Both the position numbers and the translations under genes were made by a program. A DNA stretch of 64,000 bases, from the NCBI RefSeq assembly GCF_900240995.1, contig NZ_LT965953.1:951303-1015302 (forward strand), in the 5' to 3' direction. The DNA is from Bacillus sp. Marseille-P3661. Its GTDB lineage: Bacteria > Bacillota > Bacilli > Bacillales > Bacillaceae_J. The notes beneath the pieces were generated by a model. It was given only the letters and a program-made list of their open reading frames with translations. It was not told the DNA's origin and ran no database searches. Shown here one piece after another: positions 43,525-53,466 of this stretch (position 1 is the first letter of the stretch; each line of letters starts with the position of its first letter).

Positions 43525-43559
43525 ATACGTTATGTGAATAAATCGGGAGTGGATATTTA

Positions 43560-44675
43560 ATGAGTAAACGAGACTATTATGAAGTCCTCGGAGTTGAGAA
43601 AGGTGCCTCTAAAGATGAGATAAAAAAGGCATATCGAAAGCTTGCTAGAAAATATCATCCGGATGTTAACAAAGAAGCTGATGCTACTGAGAAATTTAAA
43701 GAAATTACTGAAGCCTATGAGGTTTTAAGCGATGAGCAAAAACGAGCACAATATGATCGCTTTGGCCATACTGATCCAAATCAGGGTGGTTTCGGTGGTT
43801 TTGATGGTGCAGATTTTGGCGGCTTTGGTGATATATTTGATATGTTTTTTGGCGGTGGAGGTAGAAGAAGAGATCCAAATGCACCAAGACAAGGTGCTGA
43901 CCTTCAATATACGATGACTTTGGAATTTAAGGAAGCAGCCTTTGGGAAGGAAACAGATCTTGAAATTCCCAAAGAGGAAGAATGTAATACATGTCACGGA
44001 AGTGGAGCAAAACCAGGTACCAAACCAGAGACATGTTCACATTGTCATGGTTCTGGTCAGCTTAACGTAGAGCAGAATACACCATTCGGAAGAATTGTAA
44101 ATCGTCGTGTGTGTACGCATTGTAATGGAACTGGAAAGTTCATTAAAGAAAAGTGTAGTACTTGCGGTGGACAGGGTAAAGTGAAAAAACGCAAAAAGAT
44201 TCATGTGAAAATCCCTGCTGGTGTTGACGAAGGTCAACAAATGCGCGTTTCTGGTCAAGGTGAACCAGGCTTAAATGGTGGACCACCAGGAGATTTGTTT
44301 GTGGTCTTCCATGTGAAAACACACGAATTTTTTGAACGTGACGGCGATGACATATATTGTGAAATGCCTATTACATTTGCTCAGGCAGCGTTGGGTGATG
44401 AGATTGAGGTACCAACTCTTCATGGAAAGGTTAAATTAAAGGTTCCAGCAGGTACGCAAACAGGTACAAATTTCCGATTAAGGGGTAAAGGTGTACCAAA
44501 CGTACGAGGATATGGTCAGGGTGACCAACATATTAAGATTCGTGTTGTAACGCCAACAAACCTAAATACTCATCAAAAACAATTGCTTCGTGAACTAGCT
44601 GAATCAAGTGGATCGGAACCAACAGAACAAGAAGAAGGTTTCTTTGCTAAAGTAAAACGGGCTTTTAAAGGTTAA
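43560..44675 (+). CDS. dnaJ: Chaperone DnaJ (Hsp40)
   Basis: A 371-aa type I Hsp40. The J domain has H-P-D at residues 33-35; a Gly/Phe-rich linker (about 75-110) follows; four C-x2-C-x-G-x-G zinc repeats ([32 protein letters not shown]) and the C-terminal substrate domain complete it. It stimulates DnaK ATPase. The start follows GGGAGTGG. Confidence 0.98.
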   Translation: MSKRDYYEVLGVEKGASKDEIKKAYRKLARKYHPDVNKEADATEKFKEITEAYEVLSDEQKRAQYDRFGHTDPNQGGFGGFDGADFGGFGDIFDMFFGGGGRRRDPNAPRQGADLQYTMTLEFKEAAFGKETDLEIPKEEECNTCHGSGAKPGTKPETCSHCHGSGQLNVEQNTPFGRIVNRRVCTHCNGTGKFIKEKCSTCGGQGKVKKRKKIHVKIPAGVDEGQQMRVSGQGEPGLNGGPPGDLFVVFHVKTHEFFERDGDDIYCEMPITFAQAALGDEIEVPTLHGKVKLKVPAGTQTGTNFRLRGKGVPNVRGYGQGDQHIKIRVVTPTNLNTHQKQLLRELAESSGSEPTEQEEGFFAKVKRAFKG

Positions 44676-44714
44676 CGTTGGTGCGTTAAACTTGGAAAAA
44701 ACTCTAATTTATAT

Positions 44715-44770
44715 GCTTACACTATAAAATCAGAGATACCTCTGATTTTTAGTGTTAGCTTTTTAGTTTT
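44715..44770 (+). terminator. dnaJ terminator
   Basis: A long stem built from GCTTACACTATAAAATCAGAG and its near-complement around ATAC, followed by TTTTT. It separates dnaJ from prmA. Confidence 0.85.
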
Positions 44771-44808
44771 TTGTATGTTTACTAAATTATAAAGTGAGTG
44801 TTAATAAA

Positions 44809-45747
44809 ATGAAATGGTCTGAAATCAGTATTCACACAACACAGGAAGCTATAGAGCCAATTTCGTATATCCTCCATGAAGCAGGAGCTAGCGGAGTTGT
44901 AATTGAAGATCCGACAGATCTTGTTAAAGAATGGGACGTTAAATTTGGAGAGATTTATGAACTGAATCCAGATGATTACCCTGAAGAAGGTGTTGTCATT
45001 AAAGCATACCTACCCGTTACTAGTTTTTTAGGTGAAACGGTTGACAATATTAAAGAGAATATTAACAATTTACTTCAATACGAAATTGACTTAGGGTATA
45101 ATACGGTCCAACTAAGTGAAGTAAATGAAGAAGAATGGGCTACGGCTTGGAAGAAGTATTATCATCCTGTTAAAATATCAGAGCGGATTACGATTGTCCC
45201 AACATGGGAAGAGTATAAACCGGTGAATTCTGATGAAATTATTATTGAATTAGATCCCGGGATGGCCTTTGGTACTGGTACACATCCAACAACAATTATG
45301 TGCATACGAGCTTTGGAACAGGCAGTAACAAAAGGAGCGCATGTAATCGATGTCGGAACGGGCTCAGGTGTATTAAGTATTGCTGCTGAAAAACTTGGAG
45401 CAGGGAAGGTCGATGCATACGATTTAGATGAAGTAGCGGTAAAAAGTGCTGCGATAAATATTAAGTTAAACAAATCACAAAAGGTTGTAACGGTTAAACA
45501 GAATAACCTTTTAAATAATATTGAAGGACAGGTTGATATTATTGTAGCCAACCTTTTGGCAGAAATTATCTTGCGTTTTGTAGATGATGCTGCCGCAAAG
45601 GTAAAACAAGGCGGTTTGTTTATTACATCTGGCATCATAAAAAGTAAAAAAGATTTAATAAAAGATTCATTAATTCAAGCTGCTTTTGATGTTGAAGAAA
45701 TACTTCAAATGGAAGATTGGGTTGCTATTATTGCGCGTAAAAAGTAG
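44809..45747 (+). CDS. prmA: Ribosomal protein L11 methyltransferase
   Basis: A 312-aa SAM-dependent enzyme that methylates ribosomal protein L11. It opens [11 protein letters not shown] and has [14 protein letters not shown] and [12 protein letters not shown]; the N-terminus aligns with B. subtilis PrmA (YqeT). The ATG at 44809 is chosen on that alignment; the ribosome site is weak. It is followed by rsmE and mtaB. Confidence 0.97.
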   Translation: MKWSEISIHTTQEAIEPISYILHEAGASGVVIEDPTDLVKEWDVKFGEIYELNPDDYPEEGVVIKAYLPVTSFLGETVDNIKENINNLLQYEIDLGYNTVQLSEVNEEEWATAWKKYYHPVKISERITIVPTWEEYKPVNSDEIIIELDPGMAFGTGTHPTTIMCIRALEQAVTKGAHVIDVGTGSGVLSIAAEKLGAGKVDAYDLDEVAVKSAAINIKLNKSQKVVTVKQNNLLNNIEGQVDIIVANLLAEIILRFVDDAAAKVKQGGLFITSGIIKSKKDLIKDSLIQAAFDVEEILQMEDWVAIIARKK

Positions 45748-45757
45748 GTGAGTTTCC

Positions 45758-46510
45758 ATGCAACGATACTTTATAGATCAAGAACAAATCGTGGAAGATA
45801 CAATTAAAATTGTAGGTGAAGATGCCCATCATATTTCTAGAGTCATGCGAATGAAACAACATGATGGGATCGTCTGCTGTACAAATGATGGGCGAGTTGC
45901 GAAATGTGAAATCCAAGAAATGACTAATGACTTTGTTTTGGTTTCTGTTGTAGAATGGGTAAATGAGAACCATGAACTCCCAGTCCGTGTTACGATAGCT
46001 CAAGGATTACCTAAAGGTGATAAACTTGAAGTTATTGTTCAAAAAGGAACAGAGTTAGGTGCAAGCAGTTTTCTGCCTTTTTTTGCATCTCGCTCTATAG
46101 TAAAGTGGGATGAAAAAAAGGGAAGAAAAAAAGTCGAGCGCTTGGAGAAAATTGCAAAAGAAGCTGCTGAACAATCTTATCGAAATAAAATACCAACGAT
46201 ATTATCGCCGATAGATTTTAAATCGTTGATTAAAATTTCATACAACTTTACGCAGAAAATTGTGGCCTTTGAGGAAGATGCTAAACGAGGGGAATTCCGC
46301 CAACTAGCAAGTGTGCTAACATCATTAAAAAAAGGTGATTCATTGCTTGTTGTAATCGGTCCTGAAGGTGGACTAACATCTAATGAAGTTGAACTTTTAA
46401 TGCAAAACCAATTTATATCTTGCGGCTTTGGCCCTAGAATATTAAGAACAGAAACAGCCCCAATGTATGTTTTATCAGCTGTTTCTTACCAAACTGAATT
46501 ATTGGAGTGA
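45758..46510 (+). CDS. rsmE: 16S rRNA m3U1498 methyltransferase
   Basis: A 250-aa SPOUT-class methyltransferase. It has H-I-S-R-V-M-R-M near residue 26, and the knot region V-I-G-P-E-G-G-L-T and F-G-P-R-I-L-R-T-E-T-A. It modifies U1498 of 16S rRNA. It begins 10 bp after prmA and overlaps the preferred mtaB ribosome site. Confidence 0.97.
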   Translation: MQRYFIDQEQIVEDTIKIVGEDAHHISRVMRMKQHDGIVCCTNDGRVAKCEIQEMTNDFVLVSVVEWVNENHELPVRVTIAQGLPKGDKLEVIVQKGTELGASSFLPFFASRSIVKWDEKKGRKKVERLEKIAKEAAEQSYRNKIPTILSPIDFKSLIKISYNFTQKIVAFEEDAKRGEFRQLASVLTSLKKGDSLLVVIGPEGGLTSNEVELLMQNQFISCGFGPRILRTETAPMYVLSAVSYQTELLE

Positions 46511-46515
46511 TAGAT

Positions 46516-47874
46516 ATGCCATCAGTGGCTTTTCATACTTTAGGATGTAAAGTGAACCATTATGAAACAGAAGCAATTTGGCAGCTTTTTAAAGAAGCGA
46601 ACTATGAACGTATAGACTTTGAAAAAACCGCTGACGTTTATATTATTAATACATGTACTGTCACAAATACAGGTGACAAGAAAAGTAGACAAATCATTCG
46701 TCGTGCAATAAGAAAAAATCCTGACGCAGTCGTTTGTGTTACAGGGTGTTATGCCCAAACATCACCTGCTGAGATTTTGGATATTCCTGGCGTTGATATA
46801 GTAGTAGGAACACAAGATCGTACAAAGCTCCTTCAATTTATTCAGCAGTATGAAAAAGATCGTCAACCGATCAATGGTGTTGGTAACATCATGAAAGCTA
46901 GAGTTTTTGAGGAACTAGATGTTCCTGCTTTCACTGATCGTACACGTGCATCATTGAAAATACAGGAAGGTTGTAATAATTTCTGTACATTTTGTATAAT
47001 TCCGTGGGCAAGAGGGTTATTGCGCTCTAGAGATCCAGAAGAGGTTGTAAAGCAAGCTCAACAGCTTGTAGATGCTGGCTATAAAGAGATTGTTTTAACT
47101 GGTATTCATACCGGTGGATATGGTGAAGATTTAAAAGATTACAATTTCGCTATGTTGTTAAGAGATTTGGACAGAAAAGTGGTTGGTTTAAAGCGAATTC
47201 GTATATCATCGATCGAAGCTAGTCAGATCACAGATGAAGTGATAGAAGTGCTCGATCAGTCGGATAAAATAGTTCGTCATTTGCACATTCCACTTCAATC
47301 AGGTTCTAATTCTGTGCTTAAGCGTATGCGTCGTAAATATACAACAGAATTCTTTGCAGAACGATTAGAGAGATTAAAGAAAGCTTTACCAGGGCTTGCA
47401 ATTACGTCTGATGTAATCGTTGGATTTCCTGGGGAAACTGAAGAGGAGTTCTTAGAAACATATAATTTTATTAAAGATAATAAGTTTTCTGAGTTACATG
47501 TTTTTCCATATTCCAAAAGAACGGGTACTCCAGCAGCAAGAATGGAAGATCAAGTGGATGAAGAAATTAAGAATAAAAGGGTTCATAGCTTGATTGAACT
47601 TTCTAATCAACTTGCTAGTGAATATGCATCACAATATGAAGATGAAGTTCTTGAGGTCATACCGGAAGAACAATTTAACGAGGGTGTAAATGAGAACAAT
47701 CTTTATGTTGGTTATACTGACAACTATCTTAAAGTAGTCTTTGCAGGTTCAGAAGATATGATCGGTGAGATCATTAAGGTTAAGATTACTAAAGCTGGCT
47801 ACCCATATAACGAAGGTAAATTTGTACGTGTAGTTTCTAGTAATTTAATTGATGAGGATGTAAAGATTAGCTAA
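46516..47874 (+). CDS. mtaB: tRNA methylthiotransferase MtaB
   Basis: A 452-aa radical SAM methylthiotransferase that makes ms2t6A at position 37 of tRNA. N-terminal UPF0004 domain cysteines (G-C-K-V-N, C-T-V-T-N, G-C-Y-A-Q), the radical SAM motif C-N-N-F-C-T-F-C and a C-terminal TRAM domain are all present. The ATG at 46516 is 6 nt after TGGAGTG; a GTG at 46507 is an alternative. Confidence 0.96.
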   Translation: MPSVAFHTLGCKVNHYETEAIWQLFKEANYERIDFEKTADVYIINTCTVTNTGDKKSRQIIRRAIRKNPDAVVCVTGCYAQTSPAEILDIPGVDIVVGTQDRTKLLQFIQQYEKDRQPINGVGNIMKARVFEELDVPAFTDRTRASLKIQEGCNNFCTFCIIPWARGLLRSRDPEEVVKQAQQLVDAGYKEIVLTGIHTGGYGEDLKDYNFAMLLRDLDRKVVGLKRIRISSIEASQITDEVIEVLDQSDKIVRHLHIPLQSGSNSVLKRMRRKYTTEFFAERLERLKKALPGLAITSDVIVGFPGETEEEFLETYNFIKDNKFSELHVFPYSKRTGTPAARMEDQVDEEIKNKRVHSLIELSNQLASEYASQYEDEVLEVIPEEQFNEGVNENNLYVGYTDNYLKVVFAGSEDMIGEIIKVKITKAGYPYNEGKFVRVVSSNLIDEDVKIS

Positions 47875-47905
47875 CAGCGAGGCCTAGGCCTTGCTGTTTT
47901 TTTTT
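47873..47905 (+). terminator. mtaB terminator
   Basis: AACAGCGAGGCC/GGCCTTGCTGTT stem (one G-U) with a minimal loop and a long T-run, overlapping the mtaB stop. Confidence 0.92.
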
Positions 47906-48077
47906 GATCCCGTTTTTAAGGCTTTATTATATTGATAAAAACTATTTAGTTACGGTACGGAATAGAAAAATAGTTTTATTATAGTTATGATTTATAATTC
48001 CGTAATAATTAGTCGTGTTTAGAAAATAATAATGGTACAATTACATTAATACCATGATTTGGAAAGGGGTATGGGAA

Positions 48078-48749
48078 ATGACCGATAATATTGCCAAAAT
48101 GATAGATCATACGGCTTTAAAGCCTGATACTAAAAAAGATCAAATAGAAAAGTTATGTGATGAAGCTAAAGAATATCAATTTGCATCAGTTTGTGTGAAT
48201 CCCACCTGGGTTGAATTAGCGGCTGATCGTTTATCTGGTACTGAAGTTAAAGTATGTACTGTCATTGGTTTCCCTTTAGGAACAAGTACAACTTCTACAA
48301 AGGCGTTTGAAACGAAGGATGCAATTGAAAAAGGTGCGACAGAAGTAGATATGGTTATAAACATTGGAGCATTAAAGGATAAGGATGATAAATTAGTTGA
48401 AAATGATATTCGAGGAGTTGTTAAAGCTGCAAGTGGGAAAGCACTTGTTAAGGTAATTATTGAAACTAGTTTATTAACAGAAGAAGAGAAAGTCAGGGCT
48501 TGTCAGCTAGCTGTTAAAGCTGGAGCTGATTTTGTAAAAACGTCTACAGGCTTCTCATCTGGTGGCGCTACCGTTGCGGATATAAAATTAATGCGTAACA
48601 CTGTTGGTCCTGAAATCGGAGTAAAAGCGTCAGGTGGAGTTCGTGATCGTCAAGGCGCAATTGAAATGATAGATGCTGGAGCAACTAGAATAGGAGCTAG
48701 CTCAGGAGTAGCAATTGTTAATGGCGAAAGTTCTAACAGTAGTTATTAA
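48078..48749 (+). CDS. deoC: Deoxyribose-phosphate aldolase
   Basis: A 223-aa class I aldolase cleaving 2-deoxyribose 5-phosphate to glyceraldehyde 3-phosphate and acetaldehyde. The Schiff-base lysine lies in F-V-K-T-S-T-G-F and the catalytic pair partner in G-V-K-A-S-G-G. The ATG at 48078 follows GAAAGGGG. It stands alone between mtaB and yqeW, without nupC or pdp, the usual deoxynucleoside partners in B. subtilis. The C-terminal S-N-S-S-Y tail is typical. Confidence 0.96.
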   Translation: MTDNIAKMIDHTALKPDTKKDQIEKLCDEAKEYQFASVCVNPTWVELAADRLSGTEVKVCTVIGFPLGTSTTSTKAFETKDAIEKGATEVDMVINIGALKDKDDKLVENDIRGVVKAASGKALVKVIIETSLLTEEEKVRACQLAVKAGADFVKTSTGFSSGGATVADIKLMRNTVGPEIGVKASGGVRDRQGAIEMIDAGATRIGASSGVAIVNGESSNSSY

Positions 48750-48795
48750 TGTAAATTAAGACTAGTGATCTCATTTCATAGTCTTAATTTACATT
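48748..48795. terminator. Hairpin between deoC and yqeW
   Basis: AATGTAAATTAAGACTA and its perfect 17-nt complement around a 14-nt loop, overlapping the deoC stop. No long T-run follows, but the position between converging genes suggests termination. Confidence 0.6.
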
Positions 48796-48849
48796 AAATG
48801 GATTGAAAAATATAAATTATAACAGCATTCCTACATATACTATAAGCGA

Positions 48850-49779
48850 TTAGGCATGTTTACCGTGTAAACGGACAATAAACGTAGCGAGTAAACCGGC
48901 AAGTGGTAGAGCTATAATGGAAGATAGGACATTAAATATAACACTAATATGTGCAAGTTGGACTGCTGGAAGAGATGCGACAGTCATCGCTAGCTGTTCT
49001 AGAAACGTAATAAATGGGAAGAATAACATAACCCCAAATATGTTTAACCAAATATGTGCATATGCAGCTAGTTTAGCTTCAAGGTCTGAACCAATACTCG
49101 CTATAAAAGCAGTTACGCATGTTCCAATATTAGCACCAAGTATTATTGCAATTCCAGATGCTAATGTTACTAAGTTTTCGCTCATAAATCCCATAATAAT
49201 ACCTGTTGTTGCAGTGCTCGATTGAATAATCGCTGTTAGCAATGTGCCTAATCCAATTCCAATCAAACCGTTCTGATTTGAGAGCTCGATTGATGCATGA
49301 ACAGCGGGTATAGTTGCAAGTGGTTCTGCTAGGTTTTCAAAGCCATTCATTGCTACAAATAAGCATCCTAAGCCGAATAGAACAGCACCAGTGCTAAATG
49401 AAACAACATGGTTTGTTAATAGAAGAATAGCTCCGATTACTAGCAATGGAACAATTGAATAATAAAGTTCAAACGTTAAGAATTCAGTAGTTAAGGTTGT
49501 TCCGATATTTGTTCCAAGTATGATTCCTATCGATTGCTTAAAGTTAATAAGCTTTGAAGCAATGAGTCCAATTGTTATAATCATAACCGCTGAGCTACTT
49601 TGTAGAATTGCAGTAATGACTGTTCCGACTATCAACCCTTTAAAAGGTGTATCAGTCATCCTTAGTAAAACAGTTTGTAGTTTTTTATGGGATAAGTTAT
49701 ATAGTCCAATTCTCATTACTGTCATGCCAAATAAAAAAATAGCAATAAACACTGCAAATAGAGTAATTATTTGGGTCAT
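48850..49779 (-). CDS. yqeW: YqeW, Na+/phosphate cotransporter-family protein
   Basis: A 309-aa membrane protein with two inverted PNaS repeats, each bearing the Q-S-S-S-A or Q-S-S-T-A-T motif (about residues 60-65 and 185-191). The family imports phosphate with sodium, but substrates of YqeW-type members are unproven. No PhoU domain is fused. Minus-strand gene between deoC and rpsU, as yqeW near rpsU in B. subtilis. Confidence 0.92.
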   Translation of the reverse strand: MTQIITLFAVFIAIFLFGMTVMRIGLYNLSHKKLQTVLLRMTDTPFKGLIVGTVITAILQSSSAVMIITIGLIASKLINFKQSIGIILGTNIGTTLTTEFLTFELYYSIVPLLVIGAILLLTNHVVSFSTGAVLFGLGCLFVAMNGFENLAEPLATIPAVHASIELSNQNGLIGIGLGTLLTAIIQSSTATTGIIMGFMSENLVTLASGIAIILGANIGTCVTAFIASIGSDLEAKLAAYAHIWLNIFGVMLFFPFITFLEQLAMTVASLPAVQLAHISVIFNVLSSIIALPLAGLLATFIVRLHGKHA

Positions 49780-49918
49780 CGTTAATCACCTACCTTACTG
49801 ACTATTTTATGGACAAGTGACGATAAGCATGACTCATAAATTTCGACAATATTTTTGGTATTAAGAGAAACAGGTAAATCATAAGACAATATAAATTTTG
49901 TGTTTTTTTAAGAATTAG

Positions 49919-49947
49919 TTGAAAAACTATTATTCATATTATATAAT
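49919..49947 (+). promoter_or_regulatory. rpsU promoter
   Basis: TTGAAA (49919-49924), 17-nt spacer, TATAAT (49942-49947): a near-consensus sigma-A promoter giving an rpsU leader of about 130 nt. Confidence 0.8.
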
Positions 49948-49949
49948 TG

Positions 49950-50055
49950 CAAAAGACATGTCTTTCGGCTTATTTTTTAATCTTTATAAGAGAGAACTTA
50001 AAAACATAATGCTTGATGACTAGTAGAAAGTATTGTGTATATGGCATGTCTTTTG
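49950..50055 (+). promoter_or_regulatory. Structured rpsU leader with three interacting arms
   Basis: The predicted transcript begins at a 14-bp palindrome AAAGACATGTCTTT (49952-49965), and CATGTCTTTTG at 50045-50055 is the perfect complement of CAAAAGACATG at 49950-49960. The first arm can therefore pair either locally or with the distal arm just before the rpsU ribosome site. This looks like a switch in the leader of a ribosomal protein gene; I know no named element for it. Confidence 0.5.
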
Positions 50056-50086
50056 TTAGCGGTTTTTCGGAGGGAGGGAAATAGTT

Positions 50087-50260
50087 ATGTCAACGACTCG
50101 CGTTCGTAAAAATGAATCACTTGAGGATGCTCTTCGTCGATTCAAAAGATCCGTTTCTAAAAATGGAACACTTTCTGAAGCAAGAAAGCGTGAATTTTAT
50201 GAGAAACCTAGTGTAAAGCGTAAGAAAAAATCAGAGGCTGCAAGAAAGCGTAAATTCTAA
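50087..50260 (+). CDS. rpsU: 30S ribosomal protein S21
   Basis: A 57-aa basic protein with the bS21 core [12 protein letters not shown] and an Arg/Lys-rich C-terminus ending R-K-R-K-F. GGAGGGAGG precedes the ATG. It is cotranscribed with yqeY 14 bp downstream. Confidence 0.97.
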   Translation: MSTTRVRKNESLEDALRRFKRSVSKNGTLSEARKREFYEKPSVKRKKKSEAARKRKF

Positions 50261-50274
50261 GAGAGGGTGTTATT

Positions 50275-50718
50275 ATGAGTCTTCTTGAGCGTCTTACTAC
50301 AGACATGAAACAAGCGATGAGAGATAAACAAAAAGATAAACTTTCTGTTATCCGAATGGTAAAAGCCTCTCTTCAGAACGAAGCAATTAAGCTTGGCAAT
50401 GATTTATCTGAAGAACAAGAGCTTACTGTTCTTAATCGCGAGTTAAAACAACGCAAAGACTCCCTCCTAGAGTTCAATAATGCAGGTCGAGATGATCTAG
50501 CTGATAAACTTAAAGATGAAATTGAAATCTTAATGAATTACATGCCTACACAGCTTTCTGAGGAAGAGCTTGAAGACATTATTAAGCAAACTATAGCTGA
50601 AGTGGATGCAAGCTCAAAAGCTGATATGGGTAAAGTAATGGGAGCTATCATGCCAAAAGTAAAAGGCAAAGCGGATGGCTCTATGGTAAATCGTTTAGTA
50701 TTAAAAAACCTATCATAA
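50275..50718 (+). CDS. yqeY: YqeY, GatB/YqeY-domain protein
   Basis: A 147-aa helical protein related to the tail domain of GatB and to tRNA-interacting modules. [18 protein letters not shown] is the signature. Usually next to rpsU, as here. Precise role is not established. Confidence 0.96.
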   Translation: MSLLERLTTDMKQAMRDKQKDKLSVIRMVKASLQNEAIKLGNDLSEEQELTVLNRELKQRKDSLLEFNNAGRDDLADKLKDEIEILMNYMPTQLSEEELEDIIKQTIAEVDASSKADMGKVMGAIMPKVKGKADGSMVNRLVLKNLS

Positions 50719-50731
50719 TATATGATTAAAT

Positions 50732-50759
50732 AGCGGCACCAATATGGTGCCGTTTTTTA
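50732..50759 (+). terminator. yqeY terminator
   Basis: CGGCACC/GGTGCCG stem, AATAT loop, TTTTTT tail. Confidence 0.95.
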
Positions 50760-50765
50760 TTGAAT

Positions 50766-50913
50766 AAGAAAGTATAATTTTGTATGCACTTGTCTAGCTC
50801 CAGTCGATTGACCTTCGGGAAAAATACCTTTCCCGGGCTAATGAGAAAAACCACCTCATTTCCGTGGAAAGAATATTTTCCGGTCATGGCTGACAATTGA
50901 CTTTCGCTTTTCT
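50766..50913. repeat. Structured intergenic repeat, copy 2
   Basis: It shares with copy 1 (43335-43491) the opening AAGAAAGTATA, ACTTGTCTAG and the closing GGCTGAC plus CGCTTTTCT. Here the closing stem is AGTCGATTG (50802-50810) with CAATTGACT (50894-50902), one G-U, in place of AGCGCC/GGCGCT. Internal hairpins are CGGGAAA/TTTCCCG, ATGAG/CTCAT and GGAAA/TTTCC. Both copies follow a gene's terminator. The remaining gap to nfeD holds a 10-bp inverted repeat (50976-50985 with 50998-51007). Confidence 0.8.
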
Positions 50914-51038
50914 TATTGATAATAAAAAAATACATAAGCGTCTTTACGGATAATCAAGAAAAAAAGCAGATGTTCATAAGTTAATCCTTGTTTCTCCATT
51001 AACTTATATTCGAAATCCAATATAGAAATATTAATTAA

Positions 51039-51066
51039 TGAAACCTTTTCAATAATAATTCGTATT
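51039..51066 (+). promoter_or_regulatory. Sigma-W-type promoter of nfeD-floA-yqfB
   Basis: TGAAAC (51039-51044), exactly 16 nt, then CGTATT (51061-51066), matching the ECF sigma-W consensus TGAAAC-N16-CGTA. In B. subtilis the homologous yqeZ-yqfA-yqfB operon belongs to the sigma-W envelope-stress regulon. Confidence 0.85.
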
Positions 51067-51116
51067 AGTAATTATAGGAAAGAGATAAACTATAAATAGG
51101 AGGGAGGTCAAGCCAC

Positions 51117-52472
51117 GTGGCTAATAGACGAGAAGTAAATATGTTATATATCAGACGCTCTTTCTTTTATATTGCAATTATGTATTTCATTTTGATAATG
51201 GCCCCTGCTCAAGCAAGTACAAATCAAATAGTATATTTTGTTCCGGTAGAGAAGACTGTTGAACAAGGATTAGGCGCTTTCTTAAATCGCTCGATAGAAG
51301 AAGCTGAAAAAGTAGGTGCCAGTCATATAGTGTTTGAGATGGATACACCTGGAGGAGCTGTTGATGCAGCTACAGATATAGCGAAACATCTTCGGGAAAC
51401 AGATATTCCAACAACAGCCTTTATTAATAAAAAAGCGTTATCAGCTGGTGCCTACTTAGCATTAAATGCAGATAATATTGTAATGGTACCTCATTCCACA
51501 ATGGGTTCAGCTGCAATCATTGATCTTGAAGGGAATACAGCTGGAAAAAAAGCTGAATCTTTCTGGTTTGCAGAGATGAGAGCGGCTGCAGAATTGAATG
51601 GTCGTGACCCAAAATATGCATTAGCGATGGCAGATGATACTGTTGATTTGCCAGAGTTTGGCGCTGGTAAAGGTGAGTTACTGACATTGACAGCAGAACA
51701 GGCTATTGAAGTGGGATACGCTGATGCGATTGTTAATACAAGAGCTGAATTGCTGAAACACTTAAATCTAGAAGGGGCAGCCATTAAACAAATGGAGATT
51801 AGTTTTGCAGAAAAGCTTGCCCGCTTTATTACAAATCCTGTTGTAATTCCAATTCTATTATCAATAGGGAGTTTAGGGTTGGTGATGGAACTATATACAC
51901 CGGGATTTGGTGTTCCAGGAATAATGGGGGCATCTGCCTTAATATTATTTTTTTATGGACATATGGTCGCGGGCTTAGCAGGAATGGAATCTATTATCTT
52001 GTTGGTTATTGGAGTCCTGCTTATCATTCTAGAGTTGTTTGTACCGGGTGGAATTATGGGCCTATTTGGAGTAGGAGCGGTTGTTACGAGCTTAATACTA
52101 GCTACAGATAATATTGGCTATATGATTTTTTCTATTTTAATTGCGATCCTGGTTACGATAATTGGCTCAGTGATTTTATTTAAAGTGTTTGGTTATGAAA
52201 AAGGTATATTTAGGCATATTATCCTCTCTGATTCAACAAGCAGTGAAAAAGGTTATATATCCAATCTAACTAGAGCTGAACTAGTAGGGTTAGAAGGGAA
52301 AACAGTAACACCATTACGTCCCTCAGGAACTGCTCTGTTTAATGATGAAAGAATCGATGTTGTAACAGAGGGCGGTTTTGTCGAAAATGGTAAGGTGGTT
52401 AAAATAGTAAAGGCTGAAGGATCTCGAGTTATTGTTCGAGAAATAGTACATGATAACAAGGAGGAAATTTAA
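51117..52472 (+). CDS. nfeD: NfeD-family membrane serine protease-like protein (YqeZ)
   Basis: A 451-aa protein with a signal peptide, a ClpP-like domain (A-G-A-Y near residue 110, catalytic-type Ser in G-S-A-A-I and Lys further on), about five helices and a C-terminal OB-fold NfeD domain. It partners with the flotillin encoded next, and in B. subtilis YqeZ helps resist sublancin. The GTG at 51117 follows AGGAGGGAGG; an ATG at 51141 gives an N-terminus more like YqeZ but lacks a ribosome site. Confidence 0.93.
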   Translation: MANRREVNMLYIRRSFFYIAIMYFILIMAPAQASTNQIVYFVPVEKTVEQGLGAFLNRSIEEAEKVGASHIVFEMDTPGGAVDAATDIAKHLRETDIPTTAFINKKALSAGAYLALNADNIVMVPHSTMGSAAIIDLEGNTAGKKAESFWFAEMRAAAELNGRDPKYALAMADDTVDLPEFGAGKGELLTLTAEQAIEVGYADAIVNTRAELLKHLNLEGAAIKQMEISFAEKLARFITNPVVIPILLSIGSLGLVMELYTPGFGVPGIMGASALILFFYGHMVAGLAGMESIILLVIGVLLIILELFVPGGIMGLFGVGAVVTSLILATDNIGYMIFSILIAILVTIIGSVILFKVFGYEKGIFRHIILSDSTSSEKGYISNLTRAELVGLEGKTVTPLRPSGTALFNDERIDVVTEGGFVENGKVVKIVKAEGSRVIVREIVHDNKEEI

Positions 52473-53464
52473 TGATAACAGGTGGTACAGTAGCATTACT
52501 TTTAATGATAGGTTTAATCATCATTGCATTAGCTATATTATTTACATTCGTACCAGTGATGCTTTGGATTTCAGCGCTTGCAGCAGGTGTTCGAGTTAGT
52601 ATTTTTACATTGATTGGAATGCGATTACGTCGCGTTATTCCTAGTCGTGTTATTAATCCTTTAATTAAAGCTGTAAAAGCAGGTTTAAATTTAAGTACGA
52701 ACCAGCTTGAGAGTCATTATTTAGCAGGAGGAAATGTAGACCGGGTTGTAAATGCATTAATCGCTGCACATCGTGCAAATATTGAACTGAGTTTTGAACG
52801 TGGTGCTGCGATTGACCTTGCAGGGCGCGATGTTCTTGAAGCTGTGCAAATGAGTGTAAACCCTAAGGTAATAGAAACACCATTTATATCGGGTGTCGCA
52901 ATGGATGGTATTGAAGTAAAAGCGAAAGCGAGAATTACAGTTCGAGCTAATATTGACCGCCTTGTCGGTGGTGCCGGGGAAGAAACTGTTATTGCACGTG
53001 TTGGCGAGGGGATTGTAAGTACGATTGGTTCCCAAATTGATCATAAGAAGGTACTTGAAAACCCCGACCTAATTTCACAAACTGTTTTAGCTAAGGGGCT
53101 TGATTCTGGTACAGCTTTTGAAATATTATCGATCGATATTGCAGATATTGATATCGGCAAAAACATCGGTGCTGAGTTACAAACAGACCAAGCTGAAGCA
53201 GATAAGAAGATTGCACAAGCTAAGGCAGAGGAACGACGAGCAATGGCTGTTGCACAAGAACAGGAAATGAAAGCAAAAGTACAAGAAATGAAAGCGAAGG
53301 TTGTAGAAGCTGAAGCAGAAGTACCGTTAGCGATGGCAGAAGCTTTACGGACAGGAAATATCGGTGTTATGGATTATATGAACATTCAAAACATTTCAGC
53401 TGATACAGATATGAGAGGTTCGATTGGGAAGATAACCGATCCAAAAGAAGAGGATGAATATTAA
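52472..53464 (+). CDS. floA: Flotillin-like protein FloA
   Basis: A 330-aa YqfA/FloA flotillin that forms membrane microdomains. A hydrophobic N-terminal hairpin (about residues 4-45) anchors it; the SPFH-like domain follows, and the region from about 235 is an Ala/Glu/Lys-rich coiled coil with [13 protein letters not shown]. It shares one base with nfeD, so translation is coupled. Confidence 0.96.
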   Translation: MITGGTVALLLMIGLIIIALAILFTFVPVMLWISALAAGVRVSIFTLIGMRLRRVIPSRVINPLIKAVKAGLNLSTNQLESHYLAGGNVDRVVNALIAAHRANIELSFERGAAIDLAGRDVLEAVQMSVNPKVIETPFISGVAMDGIEVKAKARITVRANIDRLVGGAGEETVIARVGEGIVSTIGSQIDHKKVLENPDLISQTVLAKGLDSGTAFEILSIDIADIDIGKNIGAELQTDQAEADKKIAQAKAEERRAMAVAQEQEMKAKVQEMKAKVVEAEAEVPLAMAEALRTGNIGVMDYMNIQNISADTDMRGSIGKITDPKEEDEY

Positions 53465-53466
53465 TA

